From Wolfiporia cocos (Eukaryota; Basidiomycota; Agaricomycetes; Polyporales; Phaeolaceae): a DNA stretch of 64,000 nt. The translations under genes were made by a program, and so were the position numbers. Below are positions 21,241 through 32,271 of the stretch, in pieces. Under the pieces are notes generated by a model that saw only the letters and a list, made by a program, of their open reading frames with translations, was not told the origin of the DNA and made no database searches. The DNA is taken from assembly GCA_029448655.1 (NCBI GenBank), contig JACCLO010000030.1:62001-126000 (forward strand). The letters run 5' to 3'. The first letter of the stretch is position 1; each line of letters opens with the position of its first letter.

Positions 21241-21266
21241 GAGGGAAGCCCACGGTCTTACCCTCC
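21228..21266 (+). promoter_or_regulatory. -1 ribosomal frameshift signal between gag and pol of Gypsy-Y
   Basis: Heptamer G GAT TTT (21228-21234) is in the gag frame, followed by a 5-nt spacer and a 6-bp GC-rich stem GGAGGG/CCCTCC (21240-21245 with 21261-21266) with a 15-nt loop. The gag stop is the second codon after the heptamer. The -1 frame reads GGA TTT TGC and is open straight into the protease. GGAUUUU is a slippery site known from plant RNA viruses. Confidence 0.85.
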
Positions 21267-24200
21267 GAGAAAGCAGCGCATGTAATTACCTCGTTCGAGA
21301 AGAATCGATCCCTCTTCATTCCGGTAATCATGACGCTGGCAAAACCCGTGAAGTGCAATGCACTAATCGACTCAGGAGCAATGTCAAACCTGATCCACAG
21401 CAGAGTGGTAGAAAAATACAAGGTGCCCACGCAACCCTTGAAGAACCCGATTATCGTCAAAAATGTTGACGGAACAGAAAACAAAGATGGGCGAATAGAC
21501 CGAGAAGCCACCATACTACTACGATATCCGAAGACCCAGAAAACGCGAAAGGTCCGATTCTTGGTAGGATCGATCGGAACAGAGAATATGATTCTAGGGT
21601 ATGGATGGCTAAAAGACGAAAACCCCACAATCGACTGGAAGGACCAAACAGTCGATGTACGATCAATACTAGGGGCAGAAGAAAAGAAACCGGAAGCCAC
21701 GATCCAAATGGATACGGTGGAAATGGTAGTTGCTCCAGAAGGGAAAATTCCGACAAGGGGAACCCAAGAAGCCGCAGGGTATGACCTTTACGCTGCAGAA
21801 GAAACCGAGATTCCCGCCGGAGGATGGAAACTCGTCTCCACAGGAGTAAAAATGAAGATCCCGAAGGGATCGTATGGAAGGTTGGCCGGACGATCAGGCA
21901 ACACCCTCAGACACGGACTGGTAGTACAGGCCGGAATCATAGACTCGGACTACCGAGGAGACGTCGGAGCCATCGTCTTCAACTATTCAGACAAAGCACA
22001 TAGAATTATCCCGGGCATGCGAATAGCCCAGATAATTTTCGAACGACACCTAACCCCCGACATTTTGGAGGTCGAGGACCTAGATGAAACAGAACGAGGG
22101 GAGAAAGGATTTGGATCTACGGACCAGCCAGAAGAAACAGCACAGCGGCTCTATACTCCTGAGGAGTACGAAGCGATCCGACGCTTTGCAAAAGATAACC
22201 CTAGGATCATAGGAGAGAAAGGGGAAACACGAAAGAAGTTCCGAACAAAGATACAAATCATCAATGCTGTCAGGAAAGCGCTGACGAAGTCCCAAGAATT
22301 CGCACAGAAAACCCCTGAACCAGAACGAACAATTGAGGAAATGGTCCCGAAACACCTACTAGACTTTACCAAGGTGTTCAGTAAGGAGTCCGCAGCGGCG
22401 TTCCCCCCGTCGAGACCATGGGACCACGCAATCGAATTAAAACCCGATTTCGTGCCGAAGGACTGCAAAGTCTATGCACTGTTGCCTAAAGAGCAACAGG
22501 CGCTGGACGAATTCCTAAAAGAAAACCTGGCCAAGGGATTCATAGTCCCTTCAAAATCCCCGATGGCGTCACCATTCTTCTTCGTCCCAAAGAAAGACAG
22601 CGGCCTACGACCCTGTCAAGATTATCGATATCTGAACGAAGGAACGATAAAGAACGTCTATCCCTTGCCATTAATCTCGGAGCTCCTGGAAAAGCTAAAA
22701 GGAGCAAAGATTTTCACGAAAATGGACCTTAGAGCGGGGTACAACAACGTGCGAATCAAGAAAGGAGACGAATGGAAAGCGGCCTTCAAAACAAACCGAA
22801 GGTTGTACGAACCCACGGTTATGTTTTTCGGATTGTGCAATGCACCCGGGACCTTTCAGGCAATGATGAACGAAATCCTGAAAGAAGAAATCTTCGAAGG
22901 ATGGGTGCTTGTTTACATGGACGATATCCTCATTTTCTCAGAAGACGAGAAAACACACAAGGAACGGGAACGGCGAATCCTTCAGAGATTGGTGGATAAC
23001 CATCTCTTTGTGAAACCCGAGAAATGCGCCTTCGGTGTCGACAGAGTCGAATTTCTAGGACTAGTCATCACCCCAGGAAACATCCAGATGGACCCAGCGA
23101 AACTCAATAGGATTAAAGAGTGGCCGACTCCCCGAAATCTCAAGGAAGTCAGATCCTTCCTAGGATTTGCAAACTTCTATCGGAAATTTATCGATCACTA
23201 CTCAACGCACGCCCGACCCCTGGTGGATCTCACGAAAACGGTCACAGGGACAGGATTCCAGTGGACGGATAAAGAACAAAAGGCGTTCGACTTCATGAAG
23301 CAGGCATTCACAACGGCGCCCGCACTAGGAACGCCAGACAAGGAGAAACCATTCATCCTCGAAACAGACGCATCTCAGTTTGCCACAGGGGCAGTGCTAA
23401 AACAGACAGATGAAACGGGGCGTGAACGGCCAGTGGGATATCTCTCACAATCCCTGACATCCACAGAACGGAACTACGAAATCTATGATCGCGAACTACT
23501 CGGAATAGTCCGAGCACTAGAAGAATGGCGGCACCTGTTAGAAGGAGCACCGCATCGGATCTTGATCCGAAGCGATCATCAGAACCTGACGTACTGGAGA
23601 AGCGCACAGCGCCTAAATCGGCGACAAGCGAGATGGCATCTATTCCTCTCGCAATTCGACCTGAAATTACAACACATCCCCGGGAGGAAACTAGTCATGG
23701 CCGACACATTGTCCAGGTTGTATCACCTAGACGAAAGCAACGAAGACAACGAGGGAATCACCATGATTCCAAATGAACTCGTCGTCCACGCAATCCAGAT
23801 CCCGATCATCGATCGAATCAAGAACGCCAACGATCGAGATGAATCTGCGGAACAGGCGATCCGTGCTCTAGGGGGCACAGACGAATTCCCCGCAAGAACC
23901 ACCGCAGATGAATGGCAACAAACGGATGGGATACTGCTCTACAGGGGCAGGATGTACGTGCCAAAAGATGAGGGCCTTCGACGGGACGTCATTTCAAAAT
24001 ACCACGACACGATCCCGGCCGGACACCCTGGGATCTGGGGTACAACAGTACAGGTTAAGACCCACTTTTGGTGGCCTGACATGGGAACAATGATACCAAA
24101 ATACGTCAGAGGCTGCGCCATCTGTCAACAAATGAAACCTGATCGGAGTCCGATGAAACCCCCCTTACAACCGATACCGACACGAGAAGATGCCCTTCCC

Positions 24201-25276
24201 TTCTCTCAATGTTCGGTCGATTTCGTCACCGACCTGCCGAAAGTCGGGAGGTTTGATTCAATGATGGTAATCGTCGATCATGGCCTTTCTAAGGCAATTT
24301 CCCTGACCCCATGCGACAAGACGATTACGAGCGAGGGGGCAGCAGACATATTCCACCGGAAAATATACTCGCAATATGGCATCCCCCGGAAAATCATCTC
24401 AGACAGAGGGCCACAGTTCGCATCGAAACTCTTCAGAGAATTGTGCAAACTCCAGGGGACAGAATCGGCAATGAGTACGGCATACCACCCACAGACAGAC
24501 GGACAAATGGAATGAATGAACCAACAAATCGAGGTGTATCTCCGTATCTATTGCATGAACGACCCGTTTCAATGGGTACAATGGCTACCCGACGTCGAAT
24601 TTGCGCACAACACCAAGCGAACCGAAAACTGACCTGCGCCCCTTGAAATAATCTTGGGTTATATTCCAAGGGGATTCCCAGACTACGACAGGGTAGGAAA
24701 CGTCCTGGCAGCAGTTGACAGGATCAAAAAGATCAAAGAGGCGCGAAAGATGGCATTCATCGCGCACGAACTAGCTCAGAAAAGAATGGCGGGACGTTTC
24801 CTCCGAGAATTACCGAAGCTCGAGAAAGGAGACAAGGTTTGGCTCGACGCAAAGAACCTAACCATCCCCTACGAATCTAACAAGCTAGCACCAAAAAGGG
24901 AAGGACCCTTCACCATCACAGAAAAGATGGGACCCACGACATACCGGCTGCAGTTACCGGCGAACTGGAAAATTCATCCGGTATTCCATGCTGCCTTACT
25001 AAAACCATTCAAAGAAACAAGGGTGCACGGACCCAATTACCTACGGCCGCCACCTGATATCATCAAGGGACAGGAGGAATACGAAGTCGAAGCCATCTTG
25101 GCTGACAGATGGAAAGGAAAGAAGCATCAATACTTCGTCAAGTGGAAAGGCTATGCCACGGCCGACAATTCATGGGAAGACGAGGCGAACTTGGAGCACT
25201 CCAAGGAGCTGATAAAAGACTACCACAGGACGAGAGTCAGGACAACCCCGACACTCGAAAACAGGACAGTAATAGT
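21228..25276 (+). pseudogene. Gypsy-Y pol: protease, dUTPase, RT, RNase H, integrase, chromodomain
   Basis: Read in the -1 frame from the slippery site; the first ATG is at 21330. Protease LIDSGAMSN with ILGYGWLKDENPTIDW. dUTPase at about 21755-22130 with motifs AAGYDLYAA, GRLAGRSG, GIIDSDYRGDV, GMRIAQIIF and GEKGFGSTD. RT with catalytic YMDD at 22914-22925. RNase H (ILETDASQFATGAVL to MADTLSRL). Integrase with H-H-C-C finger (YHDTIPAGH...CAICQQM) and D-D-E core (VDFVTD, SDRGPQF, DGQME). Chromodomain (YEVEAILADRWKGKKHQYFV then KWKGY) at about 25075-25230. In-frame TGA at 24513-24515, right after the catalytic Glu, and at 24630-24632; both fit CGA to TGA. Without them the frame would be continuous. 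Confidence 0.93.
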
Positions 25277-26393
25277 ATGTCGACGACTCGCCACCAGCTC
25301 CCCCGCCGAACCACGACCCCCGGCGATGCAGATCGTCGAGAAGGCCGACCGCGAGGTACGCCACCAAGAAGGTACTCCCCCCAGCATCTGCAGAGTAGAC
25401 ACGCCCTCCTCTGGTACAGGGCCGAGGGACCTTTTGCTGGCCGAGCCGATGGCTGGTCGGCCCTCTTCGACATCGCGCAGGACCTCACACACGTCTACAG
25501 CTCGTACCAGAACATCACCGAGGACCTTGTCCGAATGGAGGGGCAGATCAGAGCGCAGAGAGAGGGACTCGAATTACTCACCAACAGACTTATCGACAGA
25601 TTGGCCGCCACCACGACGGCCCGACTACGACACGCGCTCAACGACTTCGAGGATCGCGAGCACGTTACTCCCGGTCGACCCGAATACACACCACGACCCG
25701 CCTGCTTTTTCACCCCCGACGAACGACGCCGAGTTGCAAGGCCGTTTGATTTTATGGAGGGCGATAGAGTATTATTTCCACTGCCTACCAAGACTCAGAG
25801 AGCCCGCCGAACAGGAGTTAGAGACCCGACGCCACGTATTCCTGGTATGGGAGGCAACGGGAGACGTGAACCACCTGCACGCCCGACGAGCCCTAGGGCT
25901 ACCCCAGAACGACAGCGAAGAGCGAATAGCACGCCGCCTATTCGACGATCTCCATCGGTGCAGAGCATTACCCGCGAGGAGTTCGAGCGAGGTGCGAGGG
26001 AGCACGAACGAGACACCGCCTCCTTACCCACATGGGCGCAACGGAACCTCCACCGCGCCGCTCACCACTGGAGATACCGACACAACGAATATCTCAGAGA
26101 TATCCCTTTTCCTACGGGTACCAGCAAGGCCCTCGCCTGAACAACCCTGTCGGCAGTGCGGATCCGCTAGCCACTGGATCCTCGACTGCCCCGACTATAT
26201 TTGCAGAGCTTGTGGGCTCAATCAACCAGGTCATTGACAGAATGAATGCCGCCAACACTTCGTATGGCGAACTCCTACGACCCCGTCCCTCAGCGGGAAC
26301 GGCGACATCTACAATGAACAGGACGCCGAGGCACTCTGAAGAGAGGAACTTGGAAAATTCGTCGAGGCCGACGAATGCCTAGGGAGGGGCTGA
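25277..26393 (+). pseudogene. Gypsy-Y 3' accessory ORF with coiled coil and zinc knuckles
   Basis: ATG at 25277 opens a frame different from the chromodomain frame. It runs MSTTRHQLPRRTT, then LTHVYSSYQNITEDLVRMEG and a helical or coiled stretch, to about PACFFTP near 25710. Protein-like sequence then continues in the +1 frame (NDAELQGRLILWRAIEYYFH), suggesting a one-base change near a T5/C5 run. The C-terminus has CRQCGSASHWILDC and CRACGLNQPGH...QNEC knuckles. TGA codons at 26235-26237 and 26337-26339 interrupt it; both again fit CGA. The terminal stop TGA (26391-26393) abuts the 3' LTR and overlaps the polypurine tract AGGGAGGGGCTGA. It is probably a second nucleic-acid-binding protein; function unknown. 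Confidence 0.6.
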
Positions 26394-27100
26394 TGTTACG
26401 GTTATTTTAATTTTTCGAATATCGACAGAACTCACCACCGGGCGAATACGATACAGGGACTTGTTGCGCAACCAACCCCCTGGCTACTCGTGACTCTACT
26501 GGGCGCATCCCCAGTTGTATTAGCATGTAGGGCGCGTTTCACCTTTGGCAGATCCAACTCTGCCACCGTTTCACCTTCATCGTTTATTAGCTGATAGATG
26601 GTGTTCAACCACCATCATCCCTATCTATCGTTTCGGATACATCACTACATACTTATCAAACGTTTGATACTATAGCGTAGATAGTAGCGGTGGCATCTGG
26701 GATGGACTTGACCCCTAAAACCCAGCGTAGTATAAAAGCTCATGTACTTATTGTCAAGGCTCTTCAGCTCGACCTTGTTGTATAAACAAGAAGTCTTATA
26801 CTTGTTCTCAAACGTAGGAAACTACGCTCAGTATTTCTCACTCGAGCAACCAAACGACTAAGTCCTCGAAGTGCACACTGACTTCTCGGACTTAGGCGAG
26901 TCTTATATTCTATTCGACTCGCACCTGAACAGATTATATCCTCTAACGCGTATTGGATATTATACGATCTCCTAGGAACTTCACCTAGGACTTGAAGGCA
27001 TCTAACGAGCATTTGCCTTGCATACGGCTATACGCCCACGTGCAGAAGAACGATCTATATTCGCGACTCGAATATACGAACGGGTGTTCGACCCGTAACA
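26394..27100 (+). repeat. 3' LTR of Gypsy-Y (707 bp)
   Basis: TGTTACGGTTATTTTAATTT to GTTCGACCCGTAACA, followed by the GGGAG duplication. Three nt shorter than the 5' LTR. Confidence 0.95.
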
Positions 27101-27105
27101 GGGAG

Positions 27106-27372
27106 GGGCTGCTGATCTACTGGTGTCTGCTGCCTGAGAATTGGCACCTGACTCAGGGGGATTCTAACAGTACTCCTCCCTCATCGTGGTGCAAGAGGAA
27201 AGGGTCTGCATGCAACTATACGTTGAGTCTCACACTGCATGGGCAAGCACGCGGAGATGACGCTGACAGCTCTTCCATGGCCATTGAGGACTCTGGTGCG
27301 ACGGATGTGTCGGCCGAGCGGACGGGTGCGGACCAAGTCAAACGCATCATTATCAAGGAGCAGTATTGCTAG
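27106..27372 (+). pseudogene. Host reading frame, part 3 (after Gypsy-Y)
   Basis: GLLIYWCLLPENWHLTQGDS ... DQVKRIIIKEQYC-stop, in frame with 15681-15928 and 17678-17725 once the two insertions are taken out. The C-terminal half is polar and acidic. I do not recognise it. 27373-27533 shows nothing. Confidence 0.45.
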
Positions 27373-27533
27373 ACTGTCATGAGCATGTCACGACCATGTG
27401 CCATAATAGCTTAAGTACTGAGACCCACCGATGCCAACAGAGTTGGCATTGTGCCCTTTTGGTGCAATGGTTATTGCATTACGGCTGGAGAATTGTATTG
27501 GGTCCACACCAGCACGTGATATAGACCAAATGC

Positions 27534-27767
27534 ATCAATGAAATCGTTCACTACATCAAGATCAATGCCTACCTCGAGAAGCACAATATCCCCCACTATG
27601 CTTTGGCTAAGATGCTGTACGGCGAGGACCTGGGGGAGACGTCCATTTTCCACGTCACCATATCTGCAACAGCCAAGTATATTAAGAATGGACCGCAGAA
27701 TGAGCGAAGCCACATGCAAATCGTTCTCGACATTGTCAGAGAGCCAACATATCCATACAATATATGA
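27534..27767 (+). pseudogene. Coding relic, unknown product
   Basis: A 77-codon frame without a start (INEIVHYIKINAYLEKHNIP ... ILDIVREPTYPYNI-stop) has protein-like composition with alternating helices. The other frames over the same bases are low-quality. No family recognised. Probably an exon or relic of a lost gene. Confidence 0.4.
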
Positions 27768-28359
27768 GGAATCATCAACCTGTGGTGACCCGTTAAAACC
27801 ATGCTTAGAGACATGTGAGCTGGGGTCATGCAATCCATACCGCTGACCACTGTGGCATATTGCTCGAGATTGTATTTGCATCGTGATACACAAGTTGCAA
27901 TCATATGACTGCTCGGATCTCAAGCCGGTGTATACCGCCTTTCGATGCAGCACACAGCGTCAGATTTCAATGTGCAATATTACAATCTGGCCTTGCAGCT
28001 TGTTGCACCATCGAACATCTGCAAGTGTTGCTGCCCATATAATCACGACAAAGGTACATAATTCAAAACAGGTGCAAGGGAGTCATACATGTCTAATGCA
28101 AAAAAAGGAAAGCACGGACCACCGCCAGTGTCTGGATTTAATTTAACTGGGCTGTGGCTGATCTGATGCCTCCGTATGCGACTTCAGACTGTCTGCATGG
28201 TGTCCAGCGCGCAACAATGCATCGCTTGCAAATCACCGAAACCATGATCAGCCGTAGTATTTTTGGTTGTATGCATTGCTGGTATAGTCACATCGAGAAT
28301 GGAAACTACATACAAATGTAGCGAGAGAAGGAGGAGTGAAGCATTCTTTGAAACAACGA
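27768..28359. other. About 600 bp with no recognisable gene
   Basis: Spacer downstream of the kinase-like gene (which is read leftward and ends at 28360). Short frames only; no repeat border found. Confidence 0.5.
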
Positions 28360-31026
28360 TCAGACATGGGTTTCTCGTGGCCACCACGAATCAAGCAGTT
28401 CGCGGTCATCCTCAGCTTCAATTGGACCACAGGGCCGACCAGGCCAACCGATGGACTCGTTGCGCATCGCAGGGTAGAATACCTGACTGGCTTTGCCCGC
28501 CCAATCAAAGTCGACAACCTTGATCTCCGCTTTTTCTTCGTCAACGATCCGCGCCATGATATTGCTCGACCTAAGGTCGCCGTGTACGAAGCCCTTTTTC
28601 TTGAGCAATTTCAGAACATTCTCCAATGATTCCCGTATAGCCTTACGGCACAGAGGGGTTAAATCACGTAAGAGGTCGTGTAAGCGCTTCCAATCCCCAT
28701 CCAAGTGGTCCATGATGTAGGCAACAGGAGCACCTTCCAAGCAGACACACCCATGGAGGGTAGGCACGAGGCCTTCCTTCGCCAGAAGTCGATGTATGTC
28801 TTCGCCATAGGAACCGCTGACAAGCTTGACAACCACAGGTGTCTGCTCCGGCAACTTCTCCCGTGCAGAGGTCGTCGACAACGTTGCTGTGAACAGCACT
28901 CGGTTGTTGAGATCGACGACAAGAGGCTTCTTGAATGTGAGGGTCCCAGTGCTTGGTTTGTCGGCAGCGGTGTCGGCAGCGGTGTCGGCATACAGCGTGC
29001 AGGATGAGTAGATTTGAGGGGTGCCACAAGGGAATGAGGGTGGTTCAGCGGTTGATGAAGCCAGCCTGTAGGACGACATTAACCTGATCCCACAGTGGCA
29101 TTATTGTGTTGGGCAACGTACTCCTTCAGCTCCTCTACTCCTTTAGCGAGCGCATACAGCAACCGTGCGAGCTGATTCTGTCGCTCTTTGGTGACGTCTG
29201 GTAGCATACAATACATTGCACTTAGTGGTTCCACTATGTAATCCTCTCCATCATAAAAACCGCCCTGCATGGACAGATGGGGTCCTGTGTGATAATCATA
29301 AGGGCGCCCAAGAACATGTATGTTTGGTTCAAAGTACATACCCAACAAGCATGGGAGAAACATTGGTGCACCCGCCTTCATGCACATCGAAGAGTTTTGA
29401 CCACAATCGAGTAGTCGTGCGCCACTTGCATGTAGACGTCATAGCCAGTTTCTGTCACAGATTTGGGACATGCCACTATTTTTCCCGTATTTTTACCTAT
29501 TTATCTGGTATTTCTACAACCTTGTAGACATTTACGCTGCTAAGCGCCCGTCTACACGTACACGCAACCAAACAACACGTACACAACGCGGTATACGTCC
29601 ACTTGTCATAACAACACGTACATAACACGCTTGTACGCGTCAATGACTCAGCGGACTAACCTCCGGTGTCACGCGCCTTACTCATATCCCGATACCGGGC
29701 TATGTCAGTACAATTGGATAAGCGGCCCGCTCGTTATCACATGCCAATGACCTTACGATTACTCATATCCCGATCCCGGAATATAATAATCACATGCATG
29801 GCTTACTAACGTAGCTACAGCCACTTCCACAACATGGACCTACGGTCCAAACAAACGATCTTACTGGTGCGGCCATTACCGGCGCACATGGTCTATGGTA
29901 GTTTACGACTAAACCATATTAGTTATGTCTGCGCACAGACCACCTTCATGTTTGGCTCCCTTACCGGTAACCAAACAAAACATGTATATAAGTAGGGCTA
30001 TCACTGCGGATAAGCCTTAGATTTGTTCTCTGCATTCGCACAGTTACATACCATCTCTGCTTGCGCCCACTAGCCTCCTCACCAACCTTCTGCAACATCT
30101 TCAAGTCGTCTATAAGGTTATAGTGTGAGTCCCACAGTCTAGTCTGTGTCAGTTTCGCCCGCCTCACGCTTGTCCTCACGCAGGCAAACTGGGAAGATCT
30201 CCTCCTCGTCCATGAACAACGTTGCATCCGGTTTGCATACGGCACGGTCGAGTTTGGGAAAAAATTTGTGGTTGAGCCTAAAGTTAGGGAGCAGTCCTTG
30301 AACACATTCGTTAAATTTCGCTGTGCGTGCGTTCTCATCGTCGAACGGGTTTCCCATCTCGTTGCACAATAAGGCGGCAGCACGGATGGAGGCAACCGCG
30401 ATAGGGTCATCGGTGGCTGAAGAAAGGTCTGTGCCAAGTCGAATTCGGAAAAGACGAAAGACATCGTGGAGCGTGCATATCGGCACACCGCTCTTTTCAA
30501 CGGGACGCATACATAAGATGGCTGCGCGGGTTCTTTGTACGTCTGCCCACACGTCCGTCTTGGCAAATTCTGATGGTGCAGGGAGGGAGTTGAGCAGTAC
30601 CCTGAAATAAAAGGCAAGGTTCGCATATTGTGTATTCAAATCATTCAGTTGTAACTCTTTTGAGTGCATGTCAGCTTGGGACTAGGGACGTCAGGAATAG
30701 ATAGCAAGCCTACTTGCCATATCTGGGTAATCATCTGGGATGTTGATATGTACTTCCAAGTACTGCATTTCACCCAACTCCTTCTCTCCAGGAGCAGAAG
30801 CTGCACTGACCACAAGTCCCATAATACTCATAGCGAGCTTAGCACCAACTGTACCAAGACCCTCCTCCTGCAGAAGCGGCAATATCTCTTTTTTTACATG
30901 TTCAATCAAGCGGTTGACCTTTTTGGCTGCCTCCTCGACTAAGCTCTTTAGAGTTTTGTATTGAGGACGCGGCTTCTTGCGTGGTGATGATGGGGTGTCA
31001 CTGGGACGTTTCAAACCCGATGACAT
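28360..31026 (-). pseudogene. Fungal protein-kinase-like gene split by a solo LTR
   Basis: Start MSSGLKRPSDTPSSPRKKPR at 31026. A 57-nt intron (30713-30657, GTAGGC...GCTGAC...AAAAG) joins DYPDMA to KLQLNDLNTQYANL in frame. Coding continues to REAGET at the LTR inserted at 29453-30151; GYDVYMQVAHDYSIVVK follows beyond it. A frame change then leads into MCMKAGAPMFLPCLLGMYFE, and a further stop near 29085 precedes the catalytic C-terminus: VHGDLRSSNIM (HGDxxxxN loop), VVDFDWAGK (DFD metal site), YPAMRNESIGWP and stop. This C-terminal pattern is common in Agaricomycete kinase-like proteins. The LTR plus one or two frame breaks make it a likely pseudogene. Confidence 0.75.
29453..30151 (+). repeat. 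Solo LTR (699 bp) in the kinase-like gene, duplication GTTTC
   Basis: TGTCACAGATTTGGGACATG to CAGTCTAGTCTGTGTCA. GTTTC at 29448-29452 and 30152-30156. Nearly identical to 60948-61646, hence a recent event. It carries TATATAAG near 29983. Confidence 0.95.
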
Positions 31027-32271
31027 GACACCGTGCTTGGGCTTGGGAGGGGGAGGGCTGTGGTGGTGGCAGTCAATAGGAGAGATGCGAGTCTACCTAT
31101 CAGTAAGCAAGAGTCACCACGCTGCACTGGACGGCAACCAGTGCTCCGGTGACCATATATGCATGGTGTCCAGGGTCCCATGCTGACAAACCAGTGTGCC
31201 GACTCGCGGCATCGGTGGCGCTGGGCGTTTACGATCCATATTAATCCCTTCCAATTCACGGCAAGCTAGTACGCGATCACGAAGTCGACTCGCACTCAGA
31301 GTGAGAAGTCCGTTCATCTCGCGATCCCCGTCACCCAAATGCATCTGCACTAGCGAGGCACTTGTTCGCAAGGCACAGTGAGACACCACGCCCGTTCATC
31401 TCGCAATGATCGTCTAGGCTCGTGAACCCTTCGTGAATGGTGCACCTAGCAAGTCCCCTTCACGCTTTCATGTGTGCTGCGCACAGGCACCATTCTGATG
31501 CAGTTCCAGCCCACATAATGGCGGAGGTCGATAGCAAATCGGCTCACCAATGCGTGCTTTGATGCGTGCACAGCTGTGCTCATAGCCGATTTTATTGAGA
31601 AGTAAACCTAATCTTTCCGTGCCAAGAGACCCGCCGCAATGCCGTGAAACAATGTCTCAGGCTGTCGCCGTCATTGGATATAAACTTATGTTACGGGTGT
31701 CAGAGAGCGTGTTCGGCAATGATGGAAGAAGTAACCATTCAACGAGAGTGTGGAAAATGGAAGATAGTGTGGCGCGCGGGATGGGAAGAGAAGGGTGCCA
31801 CACCGGCGAGGAGTGGCCGCGCCCCAACAGTGGTCGAGATGAGCCCGATGGATGCATAACACAAGGTGCTCTGTATCGAGACGGTATGAACAAAGGAAGC
31901 TGGGTAGCGAGGTGTCACGGCGAATACTTTAGCTTCCTCATGCTGCGTTGGAATGCTAGGTGGTTTTGCACGGGGTTATTGGCATACCATTGTTAGAACA
32001 ACAAGTTATTTGAGTATCGAATGCCGGATGACGGTAGTTAGGTGAGAGTTACATGCATTGCACATATCACCTTCCGCTTGCAATGGTCATGTAAACTAAC
32101 ACTATCCCTTCTGAGGCGTGCGTGGACCGATCGCTTGTATACAGCTGTGTCTTGTTTCCTGTTTCATGCTACAGCTGCATGTGATGATCAACATGCAATG
32201 ATTTGTACTAGAGCGTTTGTGATATCGAGCGAACTCACCGCGTTCTCTACTATAACATGGTTGTATTCCTT
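31027..32271. other. 1.2 kb intergenic, no supported gene
   Basis: Between the start of the kinase-like gene and the end of the next minus-strand gene. Reading frames of up to 133 codons exist on both strands but show no domain, intron logic or biased composition. Confidence 0.5.

Larger units (their letters stand above)
17726..27100 (+). mobile_element. Gypsy-Y: full chromodomain Ty3/gypsy element, duplication GGGAG
   Basis: LTRs 17726-18435 and 26394-27100, ends TGTTACGG/CCGTAACA, duplication GGGAG at 17721-17725 and 27101-27105. Without the internal TRIM it is about 8.45 kb. Gene order: ORF0, gag with zinc knuckle, -1 frameshift, protease, dUTPase, RT, RNase H, integrase, chromodomain, extra 3' ORF. 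The LTRs differ by about five transitions and two small indels (roughly 1%), so the insertion is fairly recent. Internal nonsense and frameshift lesions and the TRIM in gag make this copy defective. Confidence 0.95.

Noticed and set aside
29961..30626. 221-codon minus-strand frame running from LTR into the kinase-like gene
   Set aside because: A chimera created by the LTR insertion; the host part belongs to the kinase-like gene in a different frame.
31595..31996. 133-codon plus-strand frame
   Set aside because: No domain, no supportive introns, and equal-quality frames on the other strand.
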